NCBI GenBank assembly: GCA_047602055.1 | Contig: JASGIG010000001.1 | Location: 4,092,001-4,156,000, forward strand | DNA: 64,000 nucleotides | Direction: 5' to 3' | Source of the DNA: JAODBQ01 sp047602055 | Lineage (GTDB): Bacteria > Actinomycetota > Acidimicrobiia > Acidimicrobiales > Ilumatobacteraceae | In this document: positions 32,195 to 40,657 of the stretch, piece by piece | Layout of the letters: each line of letters starts with the position of its first letter | How positions within the stretch are numbered: the first letter of the stretch is position 1 | Translations under genes and position numbers: made by a program | Notes under the pieces: model-generated | The model's input: the letters and a program-made list of their open reading frames with translations, nothing else | Told to the model about the DNA's origin: nothing | The model's database searches: none

Positions 32195-32757
32195 TGTTCC
32201 ACTCCCACTCGGTCCGCCGTGTCGTCACCGGGCACGACGCCAACGGCAAAGCGGTCTTCGTCAGCGACGAATGGGTCGAGCCGACGACCGCGGCGATCAT
32301 GCCCGGCAGCGAGTTCCACCAGCTCTGGGGCGGCGACGAGGCCCCGCACTTCCCCGACGACGGCGCCCGCCCGGCGACCACGAGCTACTTCCCCGCCGTC
32401 GGCGGCTTCCGCTTCGGGCAGTTCGCCGTCCCGCCGATGAGCTCGGTCCACGTGCCCGACGATCTCGACGTCACTCAGGGGATGGCCGAGGTCGAAGCGA
32501 AGCTGCCCGGCCTGCTCGGCCACATGGAGCCGGACGCGCCGGGGATGCACACGACGGCGACGATCGACTTCGAGGTGGTGCTCGACGGCGAGATCTGGCT
32601 GGAGCTCGACGACGGGGTCGAGGTCCACCTCCAACCCGGCGACACCGTCGTCCAGAACGGCACGCGCCACGCGTGGCGCAACCGTGGCGACGTCACGGCC
32701 CGGATGGCGGTGTTCATCGTCGGCGCCCACCACGCCGACGTGCCACCGGAGCAGTAG
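32194..32757 (+). CDS. Cupin-domain protein
   Basis: A 187-residue protein with a C-terminal cupin barrel: DGEIWLELDDGVEVHLQPGDTVVQNGTRHAWRN fits the two cupin motifs, though the usual His pair of motif 1 is replaced (TIDFEVVLDGE), so metal binding may be lost or altered. The N-terminal half (SVRRVVTGHDANGKAVFVSDE) matches the family of gentisate-like or oxalate-type cupins often found with SDR and hydrolase genes. It overlaps the DLH gene by one base and precedes the PatB gene by 9 bases. Substrate unknown. Confidence 0.8.
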   Translation: MFHSHSVRRVVTGHDANGKAVFVSDEWVEPTTAAIMPGSEFHQLWGGDEAPHFPDDGARPATTSYFPAVGGFRFGQFAVPPMSSVHVPDDLDVTQGMAEVEAKLPGLLGHMEPDAPGMHTTATIDFEVVLDGEIWLELDDGVEVHLQPGDTVVQNGTRHAWRNRGDVTARMAVFIVGAHHADVPPEQ

Positions 32758-32766
32758 CCGACGACG

Positions 32767-33954
32767 ATGACCGACCTCGCCGCCGAGTTCGATGCGATCA
32801 GCCCGGAGGCGCTGCACGCCGCCGGCCACCTGAAGTGGACGAAGTTCGGACCGGGCGTGCTCGGCGGGTTCGTCGCCGAGATGGACTTCGGCACCGCGCC
32901 GGCGGTACGCGCCGCACTGCTCGACGCGATCGAGCGTGACCTGCTCGGTTACGTCCCCCCGACCCTCGTCACCGAGATGGGCGCGGCATGCGCCGAGTGG
33001 TGCGCGGCGAGGTATGGCTGGGGCGTCGACCCCGCCGACGTCCACCCGCTGCCCGACGTGCTGCGCGGCCTGGAGATGGCCATCCAGCACTGCTCCCGGC
33101 CGGGCTCGCCGGTGATCCTGCCCGTGCCGGCGTACATGCCGTTCCACACGATCCCCGGCAAGTACGACCGCTCGATCATCGACGTGGCGATGGCTCGCGA
33201 CGGCGGTCGATGGGTCTACGACCTCGATGCCCTCGACGCAGCGTTCGCCGCCGGCGGCAGCCTGCTGGTGCTGTGCAACCCGCACAACCCCCTCGGGCGG
33301 GTGATGACGCCCGACGAGATGCTGGCGATCGCCGCGGTCGTCGAACGCCACGGCGGCCGGGTGTTCAGCGACGAGATCCACGCGCCGCTGGTCTACGCGC
33401 CGCATCGCCACGTGCCGTACGCGACCGTGTCGCCGGCGGCCGCGGCGCACACCGTGACGGCGACGTCGGCGTCGAAGGCCTGGAACCTGCCCGGGCTGAA
33501 GTGCGCGCAACTGATCGTCAGCAACGACGCCGACCGGGCGACGATGGAGGCCAACGGCGTCTGGTTCAGGCACGGGGCGGCGACGATCGGCGTCGTCGCC
33601 AACGTCGCCGCCTACCGCGAGGGCCGCGACTGGATCGACGGCGTCGTCACCTACCTCGACGGCAATCGCCGACTGCTCGGGACGCTGCTCGCCGACCTGC
33701 TGCCGGAGGTCGGCTACGAGCCGCCCGAGGGCACGTACCTGTCGTGGCTCGACTTCGGTGCCCTCGACCTGCCGGACCACCTGGCGGCGTGGTTCACCGC
33801 CGAGGCGGCCGTGGCGATGATCGACGGCTACGAGTGCGGCGGCCCCGCGTGCAACGGCTACGTCCGCCTCAACTTCGCCACCGGTCGCCCGATCCTCGAG
33901 CAGATGGTGACCTCGATGGCCGCCGCCGTCCGCCGGCACCAACAGGGCGGCTGA
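32767..33954 (+). CDS. PatB/MalY-family PLP-dependent aminotransferase/C-S lyase
   Basis: A 395-residue fold-type I PLP enzyme. The Schiff-base Lys is in TATSASKAWNLPGLKCAQL, the phosphate/pyridine contacts are in LCNPHNPLGRVMT and VFSDEIHAPLVY. KWTKFGPGVLGGFVAEMDFGTAP near the N-terminus and the SDEIHA motif are typical of MalY/PatB cystathionine beta-lyases, which cleave C-S bonds of cysteine conjugates, though some members transaminate. It is the third gene of the DLH-cupin operon, so it may process a sulfur- or amino-acid-conjugated intermediate (inference). Confidence 0.87.
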   Translation: MTDLAAEFDAISPEALHAAGHLKWTKFGPGVLGGFVAEMDFGTAPAVRAALLDAIERDLLGYVPPTLVTEMGAACAEWCAARYGWGVDPADVHPLPDVLRGLEMAIQHCSRPGSPVILPVPAYMPFHTIPGKYDRSIIDVAMARDGGRWVYDLDALDAAFAAGGSLLVLCNPHNPLGRVMTPDEMLAIAAVVERHGGRVFSDEIHAPLVYAPHRHVPYATVSPAAAAHTVTATSASKAWNLPGLKCAQLIVSNDADRATMEANGVWFRHGAATIGVVANVAAYREGRDWIDGVVTYLDGNRRLLGTLLADLLPEVGYEPPEGTYLSWLDFGALDLPDHLAAWFTAEAAVAMIDGYECGGPACNGYVRLNFATGRPILEQMVTSMAAAVRRHQQGG

Positions 33955-33969
33955 TCCGCGCTCGGGCGC

Positions 33970-36900
33970 TCATCCGAGGGCGGCGAGCGCCTTGGCGACG
34001 CGCTGCGGGCTGACCGGGCGAGCCGTGCGGATCTGCTGGGCGAACGTGCCGACGCGCAGCTCCTCCAGCAGCCACCCGGCGTCGACGACCTCGGCGGGGA
34101 CGCGGCCGCGTGGCTGGCGGGCGAGGATCGTTCGATAGCGGTCCTCCAGGGCGACGACCTCGGCCATCCGCTGCCGGTCGCGTCGCGGATCCTCGGGCAG
34201 CTTGGCGGCGCGCCGAGCGATCGCCTCGACGTAGCGCTCGACGTCGGCCAGACGCGACAACCCGGTGGCGGCGACGAACCCGGGGCGGACGAGCCGGTCG
34301 AGCTGGGCGCGCATGTCGTCGACCGACGGCCGCAGCTCGTCGATCACCAACCGGTCGAGCACGCCGCGCACGGTCGTTGCAGATGCAACGACTCGCGCGG
34401 CGACGACCAGGGCATCGGCGGCGAGGCCGGCGAGGCGTCGCCGCCCGTCGTCGACGAGGACGTCGAACGCCGCCGCGGTCCACACCTCGCCGTGCTCGCC
34501 GACGAGTGCACCCGTCGCCGCGGCGATGCAGTCGGCGGCGAGATCGTCCGGGGCGACGCCGGCGCGCACCAGCGCGAGTTGCGCCGCGGCGTCCAGCTCT
34601 GCACCGGTGCCGCGCGGCACGGGAGGGGACGGCGGCGGGGGCGGCTCGCCGACGTCGCCGACCGCGGCACGCAGGTCGCCGAGGCCGACCGACGTCCAGC
34701 GACCGCCCGACACTGGACGCGGGCCGGGATGTGAAGCGCCGGCGGCACGATTCGGCGCCCGCGTCGGGGCCGTCCGACCGGTGACGAGCGCCGACGGCGA
34801 GACCGGGACGGCGAGCGACAACAGGCGGCGTACGCCGGTGCGCTGTGCCCGAGACTGCACGTCGGCGTTGGTGAACACGCGCAGCGAGACGCTGTCGGTG
34901 TCGTCGAGCAGCGCCGGGTAGCCGACGACGGTGACGCCGTCACGCGCGGACTCGACGGTGCGCGGCAGGTCGCCGACGTCCCACGTGGTGATCCCGGTGC
35001 GCTCGATGCCGGCGGCCGTCGCGGCGACCGCCTCGCGGGCGCGGCCGGACAGCCGGCGGCGCAGCTCGTCGAGGTCATGGCCGGCGGCGAGCGTCCGGCC
35101 GCGCTCGTCGTCGACGGCGAACGTCAATCGCAGGTGCGCTGGCGCACGTGACGGGTCGAGGTCGGCGGGGCGAACCGTCGCCCGGCCGAGATCGGTCAAC
35201 GCCTCGGCGAGCGCGTCCGCCAGCGAACCCGAACCGGCGCGCCGACGGACCGCGGGCAGCACGGTTGCCGCTGTCTCGGCCAGCGGCGAGAACGCCCGGC
35301 GCAGGTGCTTGGGCATCGTCCGCACCAGCGACTCGACCATCTCGTCGCGGAACCCGGGCACGCCCCAGTCGAAGCCGTCGCCGGTCACCCGGTTGAGCAC
35401 GGCCACCGGGATGTGCACGGTGGCCCCGTCGCCCGGGGCGCCGGGCTCGAAGCGGTACGTGACCGCCAGGGCGAGGTCGCCCTGGTGCCATTCGGTCGGG
35501 AACTCGTGCGGATCGAGCGCACCCGAGCCGACCGTGAGGTCGCCGGGCGTCAGCGTCAGCAGGTCCGGCGTCGCGCGCCGCGCCTGCTTCCACCATCGGT
35601 CGAAGTGGCGGGTGGACACGACGTCGGCGGGCACCCGCGCGTCGAAGAACGCGAACAGCGTCGCCTCGTCGACGAGCGCGGCTCGGCGCGAACGCTCGGC
35701 CAGCGCCTCGGCCTCGGCGATCACCGCCAGGTTGGCGGCGACGAACGGATGATGCGTGGTCCACTCCCCTGCGACGAGCGCACGGCGGATGAACATCTCC
35801 CGAGCTGCGGCGAGGTCGACGCGGTCGTAGCCGACGCGGCGCGAGACGATCGGCAGGCCGAACAACGTCACCCGCTCGGTGGTCACCGCGGCGCCGCGCT
35901 GCGCATCCCAGACCGGCTCGCCGTAGGAGCGGCTGACGAGGTGCGCGCCGGCGCGCTCGGCCCACTCCGGCTGGATCGGGGCGACGGTGCGCGCCCACAG
36001 CCGGTTCGTCTCGACCAGCCCGCCGGCCATCACCCAGCGCGGCAGCTTCTTCGCAGCCGCCGACTCGCGGCCGATCAGAAACCTGGCGCCACGTGCCCCG
36101 CGGTACTCGCGGGCCTCGCCGTCGCGCATCCCGATCTGCGACAGCAGCCCGGCGAGCAGCGCCTGGTGGATCCGGTCGGGGTGCGCTGCGGTGGTCGACG
36201 GATGGATGCCGACGGTCCCGGCCGCCTGGCGCAGCTGGCTGAACACGTCCTGCCACTCGCGCACCCGCAAGAAGTTGAGGAACTCGTTGCGGCACAGGCG
36301 GCGGAACGCGCTCGACGACAGCGCCCGCTGCTGCTCGCGCAGGTGGTTCCACAGGCGCACCAGCGCCATGAAGTCCGAGGCGTCGGCGCGATCGTCGCCA
36401 CGATCACCAGCAGGCACGCGGTCGTCGCCACGACCGCCAGCAGGCGCAGTGAAGCGCGCGTGAGCCTCGTCGGCCGCCTGGCGCTTGTCGGCCGGCCACT
36501 CGCGCGGGTCCTGGATCGACAGCGCCGCGGCGACGACCATCACCTCGCGGGCGCAGCCGAGCTGCTCGGCGGCGAGCACCATCCGGCCGAGGCGCGGGTC
36601 GACGGGCAACCGCGCCAGCCGCCGCCCGAGCTTGGTCAACCGCCGACGATCGGGAGCGAGACCGGGTTCCAGCGCGCCGAGCTCTTCGAGCAGCAACACG
36701 CCATCGCGGATCGCCCGCGCGTCGGGCGGGTCGATGAACGGGAAGGCGGCGACGTCACCGAGCCCGAGCGCGGTCATCTGCAGGATGACCGCGCTCAGGT
36801 TGGTCCGCAGGATCTCCGGCTCAGTGAACTCGGGTCGCGCCGCGAAGTCCTCCTCGTCGTACAGACGGATGCACGTCCCCGGGGCGACACGGCCGCAGCG

Positions 36901-37902
36901 CCCGGCGCGCTGGTTCGCCGAGGCCTGCGACACCGGCTCGATCGGCAGCCGCTGAACCTTGAGGCGAGTGCTGTAGCGCGAGATCCGCGCCGTGCCCGCG
37001 TCGACGACGAAGCGCACGCCGGGCACGGTGAGCGACGTCTCGGCGACGTTCGTCGCCAGCACGATCCGCCGCCCGCGGTGCGGCTGGAAGATGCGGTGCT
37101 GCTCGGCCGCCGACAGCCGGGCGTAGAGCGGGAGCACCTCGGTGCCGGGCAGGTCGAGGCGGCGCAGGTGGTCGGCGGCATCGTGGATCTCCCGCTCGCC
37201 GCTGAGGAACACGAGCACGTCACCCGAGCCGACGCCGCGCAGCTCCTCGACGGCGTCGGCGATCGCGGCCACCTGGTCGCGGTCGTCGTCCGGGTCGGCG
37301 CCGAACGGCCGGTAGCGCACCTCCACCGGATACGTCCGCCCGCTGACCTCGATCACCGGGGCGTCGCCGAAGTGCTCGGCGAACCGCGCCGTGTCGATCG
37401 TCGCCGACGTGATCACGACGTGCAGGTCGTCGCGGCGTTCGAGCAGGCGGTGCAGGTAGCCGAGCAGGAAGTCGATGTTCAGGCTGCGCTCGTGGGCCTC
37501 GTCGACGACGATCGTGTCGTAGCGGCGCAGCATCCGGTCGCGCTGGACCTCGGCGAGGAGGATGCCGTCGGTCATCACCTTGATCCGCGTGTCCGGCCCG
37601 ACGCGGTCGGTGAACCGCACGGCGTAGCCGACCTCACCGCCGAGGGCTGTGCCCATCTCCTCGGCGATCCGCTCGGCGATCGTGCGCGCCGCGAGCCGTC
37701 GTGGCTGGGTGTGGCCGATCAACCCGCTCACGCCGCGGCCGGCCTCCAGGCACAGCTTCGGGAGCTGCGTGCTCTTGCCCGATCCGGTCTCGCCGGCGAC
37801 GACGAGGACGCGGTGGTCGCGCAGCGCGGTGACGATCTCGGCGCGGCGCTGGGTGATCGGCAGCTGCGCCGGGTAGTTCAGCTCCCGCGACGCCGTTGAC
37901 AC
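33970..37902 (-). CDS. hrpA: ATP-dependent RNA helicase HrpA
   Basis: A 1310-residue DEAH/RHA helicase. GETGSGKST is motif I, TQPRRLAAR motif Ia, DEAHERS motif II, SATID motif III, FLSGEREI motif IV, and TNVAETSLTVPGV with QRAGRCGR give motifs V-VI. The ~550-residue C-terminal region (DUF3418-type, with HFDRWWKQAR and FPTEWHQGDLALAVTYRFEPG) is specific to HrpA, which rescues stalled or collided ribosomes and processes mRNA. A basic Asp/Arg-rich insertion (GGRGDDRVPAGDRGDDRADAS) interrupts the helicase-associated region. GTG 37902 has TACCGT six bases upstream, inside the tandem palindromes. It converges on the PatB gene. Confidence 0.95.
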   Translation of the reverse strand: MSTASRELNYPAQLPITQRRAEIVTALRDHRVLVVAGETGSGKSTQLPKLCLEAGRGVSGLIGHTQPRRLAARTIAERIAEEMGTALGGEVGYAVRFTDRVGPDTRIKVMTDGILLAEVQRDRMLRRYDTIVVDEAHERSLNIDFLLGYLHRLLERRDDLHVVITSATIDTARFAEHFGDAPVIEVSGRTYPVEVRYRPFGADPDDDRDQVAAIADAVEELRGVGSGDVLVFLSGEREIHDAADHLRRLDLPGTEVLPLYARLSAAEQHRIFQPHRGRRIVLATNVAETSLTVPGVRFVVDAGTARISRYSTRLKVQRLPIEPVSQASANQRAGRCGRVAPGTCIRLYDEEDFAARPEFTEPEILRTNLSAVILQMTALGLGDVAAFPFIDPPDARAIRDGVLLLEELGALEPGLAPDRRRLTKLGRRLARLPVDPRLGRMVLAAEQLGCAREVMVVAAALSIQDPREWPADKRQAADEAHARFTAPAGGRGDDRVPAGDRGDDRADASDFMALVRLWNHLREQQRALSSSAFRRLCRNEFLNFLRVREWQDVFSQLRQAAGTVGIHPSTTAAHPDRIHQALLAGLLSQIGMRDGEAREYRGARGARFLIGRESAAAKKLPRWVMAGGLVETNRLWARTVAPIQPEWAERAGAHLVSRSYGEPVWDAQRGAAVTTERVTLFGLPIVSRRVGYDRVDLAAAREMFIRRALVAGEWTTHHPFVAANLAVIAEAEALAERSRRAALVDEATLFAFFDARVPADVVSTRHFDRWWKQARRATPDLLTLTPGDLTVGSGALDPHEFPTEWHQGDLALAVTYRFEPGAPGDGATVHIPVAVLNRVTGDGFDWGVPGFRDEMVESLVRTMPKHLRRAFSPLAETAATVLPAVRRRAGSGSLADALAEALTDLGRATVRPADLDPSRAPAHLRLTFAVDDERGRTLAAGHDLDELRRRLSGRAREAVAATAAGIERTGITTWDVGDLPRTVESARDGVTVVGYPALLDDTDSVSLRVFTNADVQSRAQRTGVRRLLSLAVPVSPSALVTGRTAPTRAPNRAAGASHPGPRPVSGGRWTSVGLGDLRAAVGDVGEPPPPPSPPVPRGTGAELDAAAQLALVRAGVAPDDLAADCIAAATGALVGEHGEVWTAAAFDVLVDDGRRRLAGLAADALVVAARVVASATTVRGVLDRLVIDELRPSVDDMRAQLDRLVRPGFVAATGLSRLADVERYVEAIARRAAKLPEDPRRDRQRMAEVVALEDRYRTILARQPRGRVPAEVVDAGWLLEELRVGTFAQQIRTARPVSPQRVAKALAALG

Positions 37903-37904
37903 CC

Positions 37905-37954
37905 CTCGACGGTACCGTCGAGCCGACACTCGCCCGACGGTACCGTCGGGCGAG
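37905..37954. promoter_or_regulatory. Two perfect palindromes in the hrpA/response-regulator divergent region
   Basis: CTCGACGGTACCGTCGAG (37905-37922) is an 18-bp perfect palindrome. The second, 37929-37954, is a 26-bp perfect palindrome with arms CTCGCCCGACGGT / ACCGTCGGGCGAG. They share the core CGACGGTACCGTCG, centres 28 bp apart. The first contains the TACCGT -10-like box of hrpA (37909-37914, minus strand). The layout suggests an operator pair, possibly for the adjacent OmpR-type regulator, or an mRNA hairpin. Confidence 0.7.
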
Positions 37955-37973
37955 TCAGGAGGAGGCTGCCGAT

Positions 37974-38666
37974 TTGAGCAACGGACCCGATCGTGTGCTG
38001 ATCGTCGAGGACGACGAGGCCGTGCGCACCGTGCTGCGCATGCTGCTGGAGGACGAGGGCCTGGCCGTCGCCGAGGCCGGCACCGGCGACCGGGCGATCG
38101 CCGAGTTCCGACGCCAGGAGGTCAACGTCGTCCTCCTCGACCTGCGGCTGCCGGGAATGCACGGCTTCGACGTGTGCCGCGAGATCCGCCGCACCAGCGG
38201 GGTGCCGATCATCATGGTCACCGCCCAGCAGGACAGCCACGACGTCGTCGCCGGCCTGGAGTGCGGGGCCGACGACTACGTCACCAAGCCGTTCAACGAC
38301 CGCGAGCTCGTCGCCCGGGTGCGCGCCCAGCTGCGCCGCTGGCCGTCCGGTCCGGCGGCGTCGAAGGTGATCCGCTCCGGCGACGTCGAGATCCGCGTCG
38401 ACGAGGGCGCGGTGCTCAAGGACGGGCGCCCGATCGGGCTGACCAAGACCGAGTTCCACCTGCTCGTCCGCCTGGCCCAATCCCCGAACCAGGTGTTCTC
38501 GCGCGACCAGCTGCTCGACGAGGTCTGGGACTACCGCTACACCGGCGACGGCCGCCTCGTCGACACGCACATCCGCCGGCTGCGCACGAAGATCGAGACC
38601 GATCCGCAGAGCCCGAGGTACGTCGTGACCGTGCGTGGCCTGGGCTACAAGTTCGTCGTCTCATGA
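37974..38666 (+). CDS. OmpR-family response regulator (MtrA/MprA-like)
   Basis: A 230-residue regulator. The receiver domain has LIVEDDE, the phospho-acceptor Asp in VVLLDLRLPGMHG, MVTAQ and the Lys of VTKPFND. The winged-helix domain follows, with LTKTEFHLLVRLAQ and RYTGDGRLVDTHIRRLRTKI then VRGLGYKF. The start is TTG 37974, eight bases after a strong GGAGGAGG ribosome binding site. ATGA overlap with the kinase, then the kinase overlaps the GerMN lipoprotein: the MtrA-MtrB-LpqB order of actinobacteria. Possibly autoregulated at the palindromes upstream. Confidence 0.92.
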   Translation: MSNGPDRVLIVEDDEAVRTVLRMLLEDEGLAVAEAGTGDRAIAEFRRQEVNVVLLDLRLPGMHGFDVCREIRRTSGVPIIMVTAQQDSHDVVAGLECGADDYVTKPFNDRELVARVRAQLRRWPSGPAASKVIRSGDVEIRVDEGAVLKDGRPIGLTKTEFHLLVRLAQSPNQVFSRDQLLDEVWDYRYTGDGRLVDTHIRRLRTKIETDPQSPRYVVTVRGLGYKFVVS

Positions 38667-40012
38667 TCCGACTTCGTGGGCTGCGGGCCCGCTCGACGTT
38701 CGCGTTCGCGCTGCTGGCGCTGATCCTGTCGGTCGCCCTGAGCGTGTCGACCTACCAGATCGCGCGGTGGTACCTGCTCGACCAGCGCGAGCGGCTCGCC
38801 GTGCGCCAGGCGTTCCTCAACGCATCCGTCGCCAAGGGCCTGCTCGCCTCCGGCGGCGCCGGACCACCCGACGTGATCCGTGCGTTGGGCACCGCATCCG
38901 GCACGCGCGCCCTGCTCAACGCGAACGGCAAGTGGTTCGCCGCCGTCGTCGAGCTCGACGAGAGCAAGGTCCCGAGCGGCGTGCTCGAGAGCGTCCAATC
39001 CGGCACGGCCGCCGAGCAACGAGTGGAGATCAACGGCAGCCCGTACCTCGTCATCGGCGTCGGGCTCCCGGGACTCGACGCCTCGTACTTCGAGTTCGTC
39101 CCGCTGCGCGAGAACCAGCGGACGCTGGAGACGTTGTTCGTCGTCCTGCTGATCGCCGGCTCGGTGACGACGCTCGGCGGCGCGTTCGGCGGGTGGCGAC
39201 TGTCGCGGCGCGTGCTGCAGCCGCTGCGCGACGTCGCCGCAGCGGCCAAGGCGGTGAGCGACGGCGACCTGACCAGCCGGCTCGCCGTCGACAACGACCC
39301 GGATCTGCAGCCCGTCGCCGACTCGTTCAACGAGATGGCCGACTCGCTGCAGGATCGCATCGCCCGCGAGGCCCGGTTCACCGCCGACGTCAGCCACGAG
39401 CTGCGCACGCCGCTGACGGCCGCCGGCTCGGCGATGAGCCTGGCGATGCGCTCCGAGCTGCCCGAGCGCGCGCAGGTCGCGGTCGGCATCGCCGCCGCGC
39501 AGCTCAACCAGCTGCAGGCGCTGGCGCTCGACCTGCTGGAGATCTCCCGGTTCGACGCGGGCGTCGCCGAGCTGCGCCCGGAGGCGACCGACGTCGTCGA
39601 GCTGACGACGCGCGTGCTCGACGAGGCGGACATCGATCACGGCGTGCTCGACGACCGGCTCGGCGACGAGCGCGAGCACCGGGTCGACCGAACCCGCTTC
39701 CACCGCGTCGTCGCCAACCTCGTGGAGAACGCGACACGCTACGCCGGCGGACCGACGCGGGTGACGCTGGCGCGTGACGACGGCCGGTTGGTGCTCACCG
39801 TCGACGACGCCGGGCCGGGCGTGCCGGAGGACGAGCGCATCGCCATCTTCGGCCGCTTCCATCGCGGCGAGCACGAGCGCCAACCCGGCGTTCCCAAGGG
39901 TTCCGGCCTCGGCCTCTCGCTCGTCGAAGAGCACGTCACGCTGCACGGCGGGACCATCACCGTCGTCGACAGCCCCGACGGCGGCGCCCGCTTCGTGGTG
40001 GAGCTGCCGTGA
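38663..40012 (+). CDS. Sensor histidine kinase (MtrB-like)
   Basis: A 449-residue membrane kinase. A first transmembrane helix (FAFALLALILSVALSVSTY, ~residues 13-31), an extracytoplasmic region of ~125 residues, a second helix (LETLFVVLLIAGSVTTLGGAF), then a HAMP linker (RRVLQPLRDVAAAAKAVSDG). The HisKA box FTADVSHELRTPLTA holds the phosphorylated His; LVENATRYAGG is the N box, and GSGLGLSLVEEHV the G2 box. It is coupled on both sides by four-base overlaps. Presumed partner of the 37974 regulator, monitoring envelope or cell division state as MtrB does. Confidence 0.92.
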   Translation: MIRLRGLRARSTFAFALLALILSVALSVSTYQIARWYLLDQRERLAVRQAFLNASVAKGLLASGGAGPPDVIRALGTASGTRALLNANGKWFAAVVELDESKVPSGVLESVQSGTAAEQRVEINGSPYLVIGVGLPGLDASYFEFVPLRENQRTLETLFVVLLIAGSVTTLGGAFGGWRLSRRVLQPLRDVAAAAKAVSDGDLTSRLAVDNDPDLQPVADSFNEMADSLQDRIAREARFTADVSHELRTPLTAAGSAMSLAMRSELPERAQVAVGIAAAQLNQLQALALDLLEISRFDAGVAELRPEATDVVELTTRVLDEADIDHGVLDDRLGDEREHRVDRTRFHRVVANLVENATRYAGGPTRVTLARDDGRLVLTVDDAGPGVPEDERIAIFGRFHRGEHERQPGVPKGSGLGLSLVEEHVTLHGGTITVVDSPDGGARFVVELP

Positions 40013-40573
40013 ACCGGCGGTGGCTGCTGCTCGTCGCTGCCGTGCTGGTCCTGCCGGCGTGTGGCGTCAGCCCAGAGAAGCTCGCCGCGTCAGATCGACC
40101 CCGACCGCCTACCGGGTGCGCTGCAGATCGACCACGGCACGACGACGACGATCGGGACCGCGCTCGTTCCACTCGAGGTGTGGTTCGTGCGCGACGATCG
40201 GCTCGTCGGCGTCGAGCACCAGGTCGAGGCGCCGCTCACCGCCACCAAGGCGGTGGCCGACCTGGCCAACGGCCCGACCGAGGCGGACCCGTCGTCGCTG
40301 CGCTCGGCGATCCCGGACGCGCAGGTGATCGTCGAGACGACGGTCATCGACGGCACGGCGATCGTCGAGCTCGCCGAGGACTTCGACCAGATCCCGACGA
40401 CCGACACCGTGTTGGCGATCGGCCAGCTCGTGCTGACGCTGACCGGATTGGAGGAGGTCGATCAGGTCAAGTTCCAGCGCAACCAGGTCGACGTCGCCGT
40501 GCCGCTCCCTGACAGCACGCAGACCGATGCCCCGGTCGACGCCGAGGACTTCGCGGCACTCGTCGTGTCCTGA
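40009..40573 (+). CDS. GerMN-domain lipoprotein (LpqB-like position), frameshifted
   Basis: A ~187-residue lipoprotein. NRRWLLLVAAVLVLPACG is a signal peptide with lipobox (Cys ~18). The frame breaks at 40077-40083 (GAAGCTC); removing one A joins GVSPE to SSPRQIDPDRLPGALQIDH. The mature part is a GerMN domain: VPLEVWFVRDDRLVGVEHQVEAPLTATKAVADLANGP ... TTVIDGTAIVELAEDF. It sits where LpqB lies in MtrAB operons and overlaps the kinase stop by four bases, so it probably modulates the kinase from outside. It is far shorter than LpqB. Confidence 0.82.
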
Positions 40574-40657
40574 CGGCTGCGCGGCGCAGCGCTGTCACGC
40601 GTTGTTCGCGGGATCGGCGCGTGACGCACGCGGGATCGTCACCTGATCGACAACTGG

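Noticed and set aside
32062..33942. Minus-strand open frame of 626 codons opposite cupin and PatB genes
   Set aside because: Low-complexity composition and antisense to two clearly conserved genes.
35305..37899. Plus-strand open frame of 864 codons opposite hrpA
   Set aside because: It is entirely antisense to the conserved HrpA helicase, has skewed Arg/Gly/Val/Asp composition and no recognisable domain; typical of GC-rich antisense frames.
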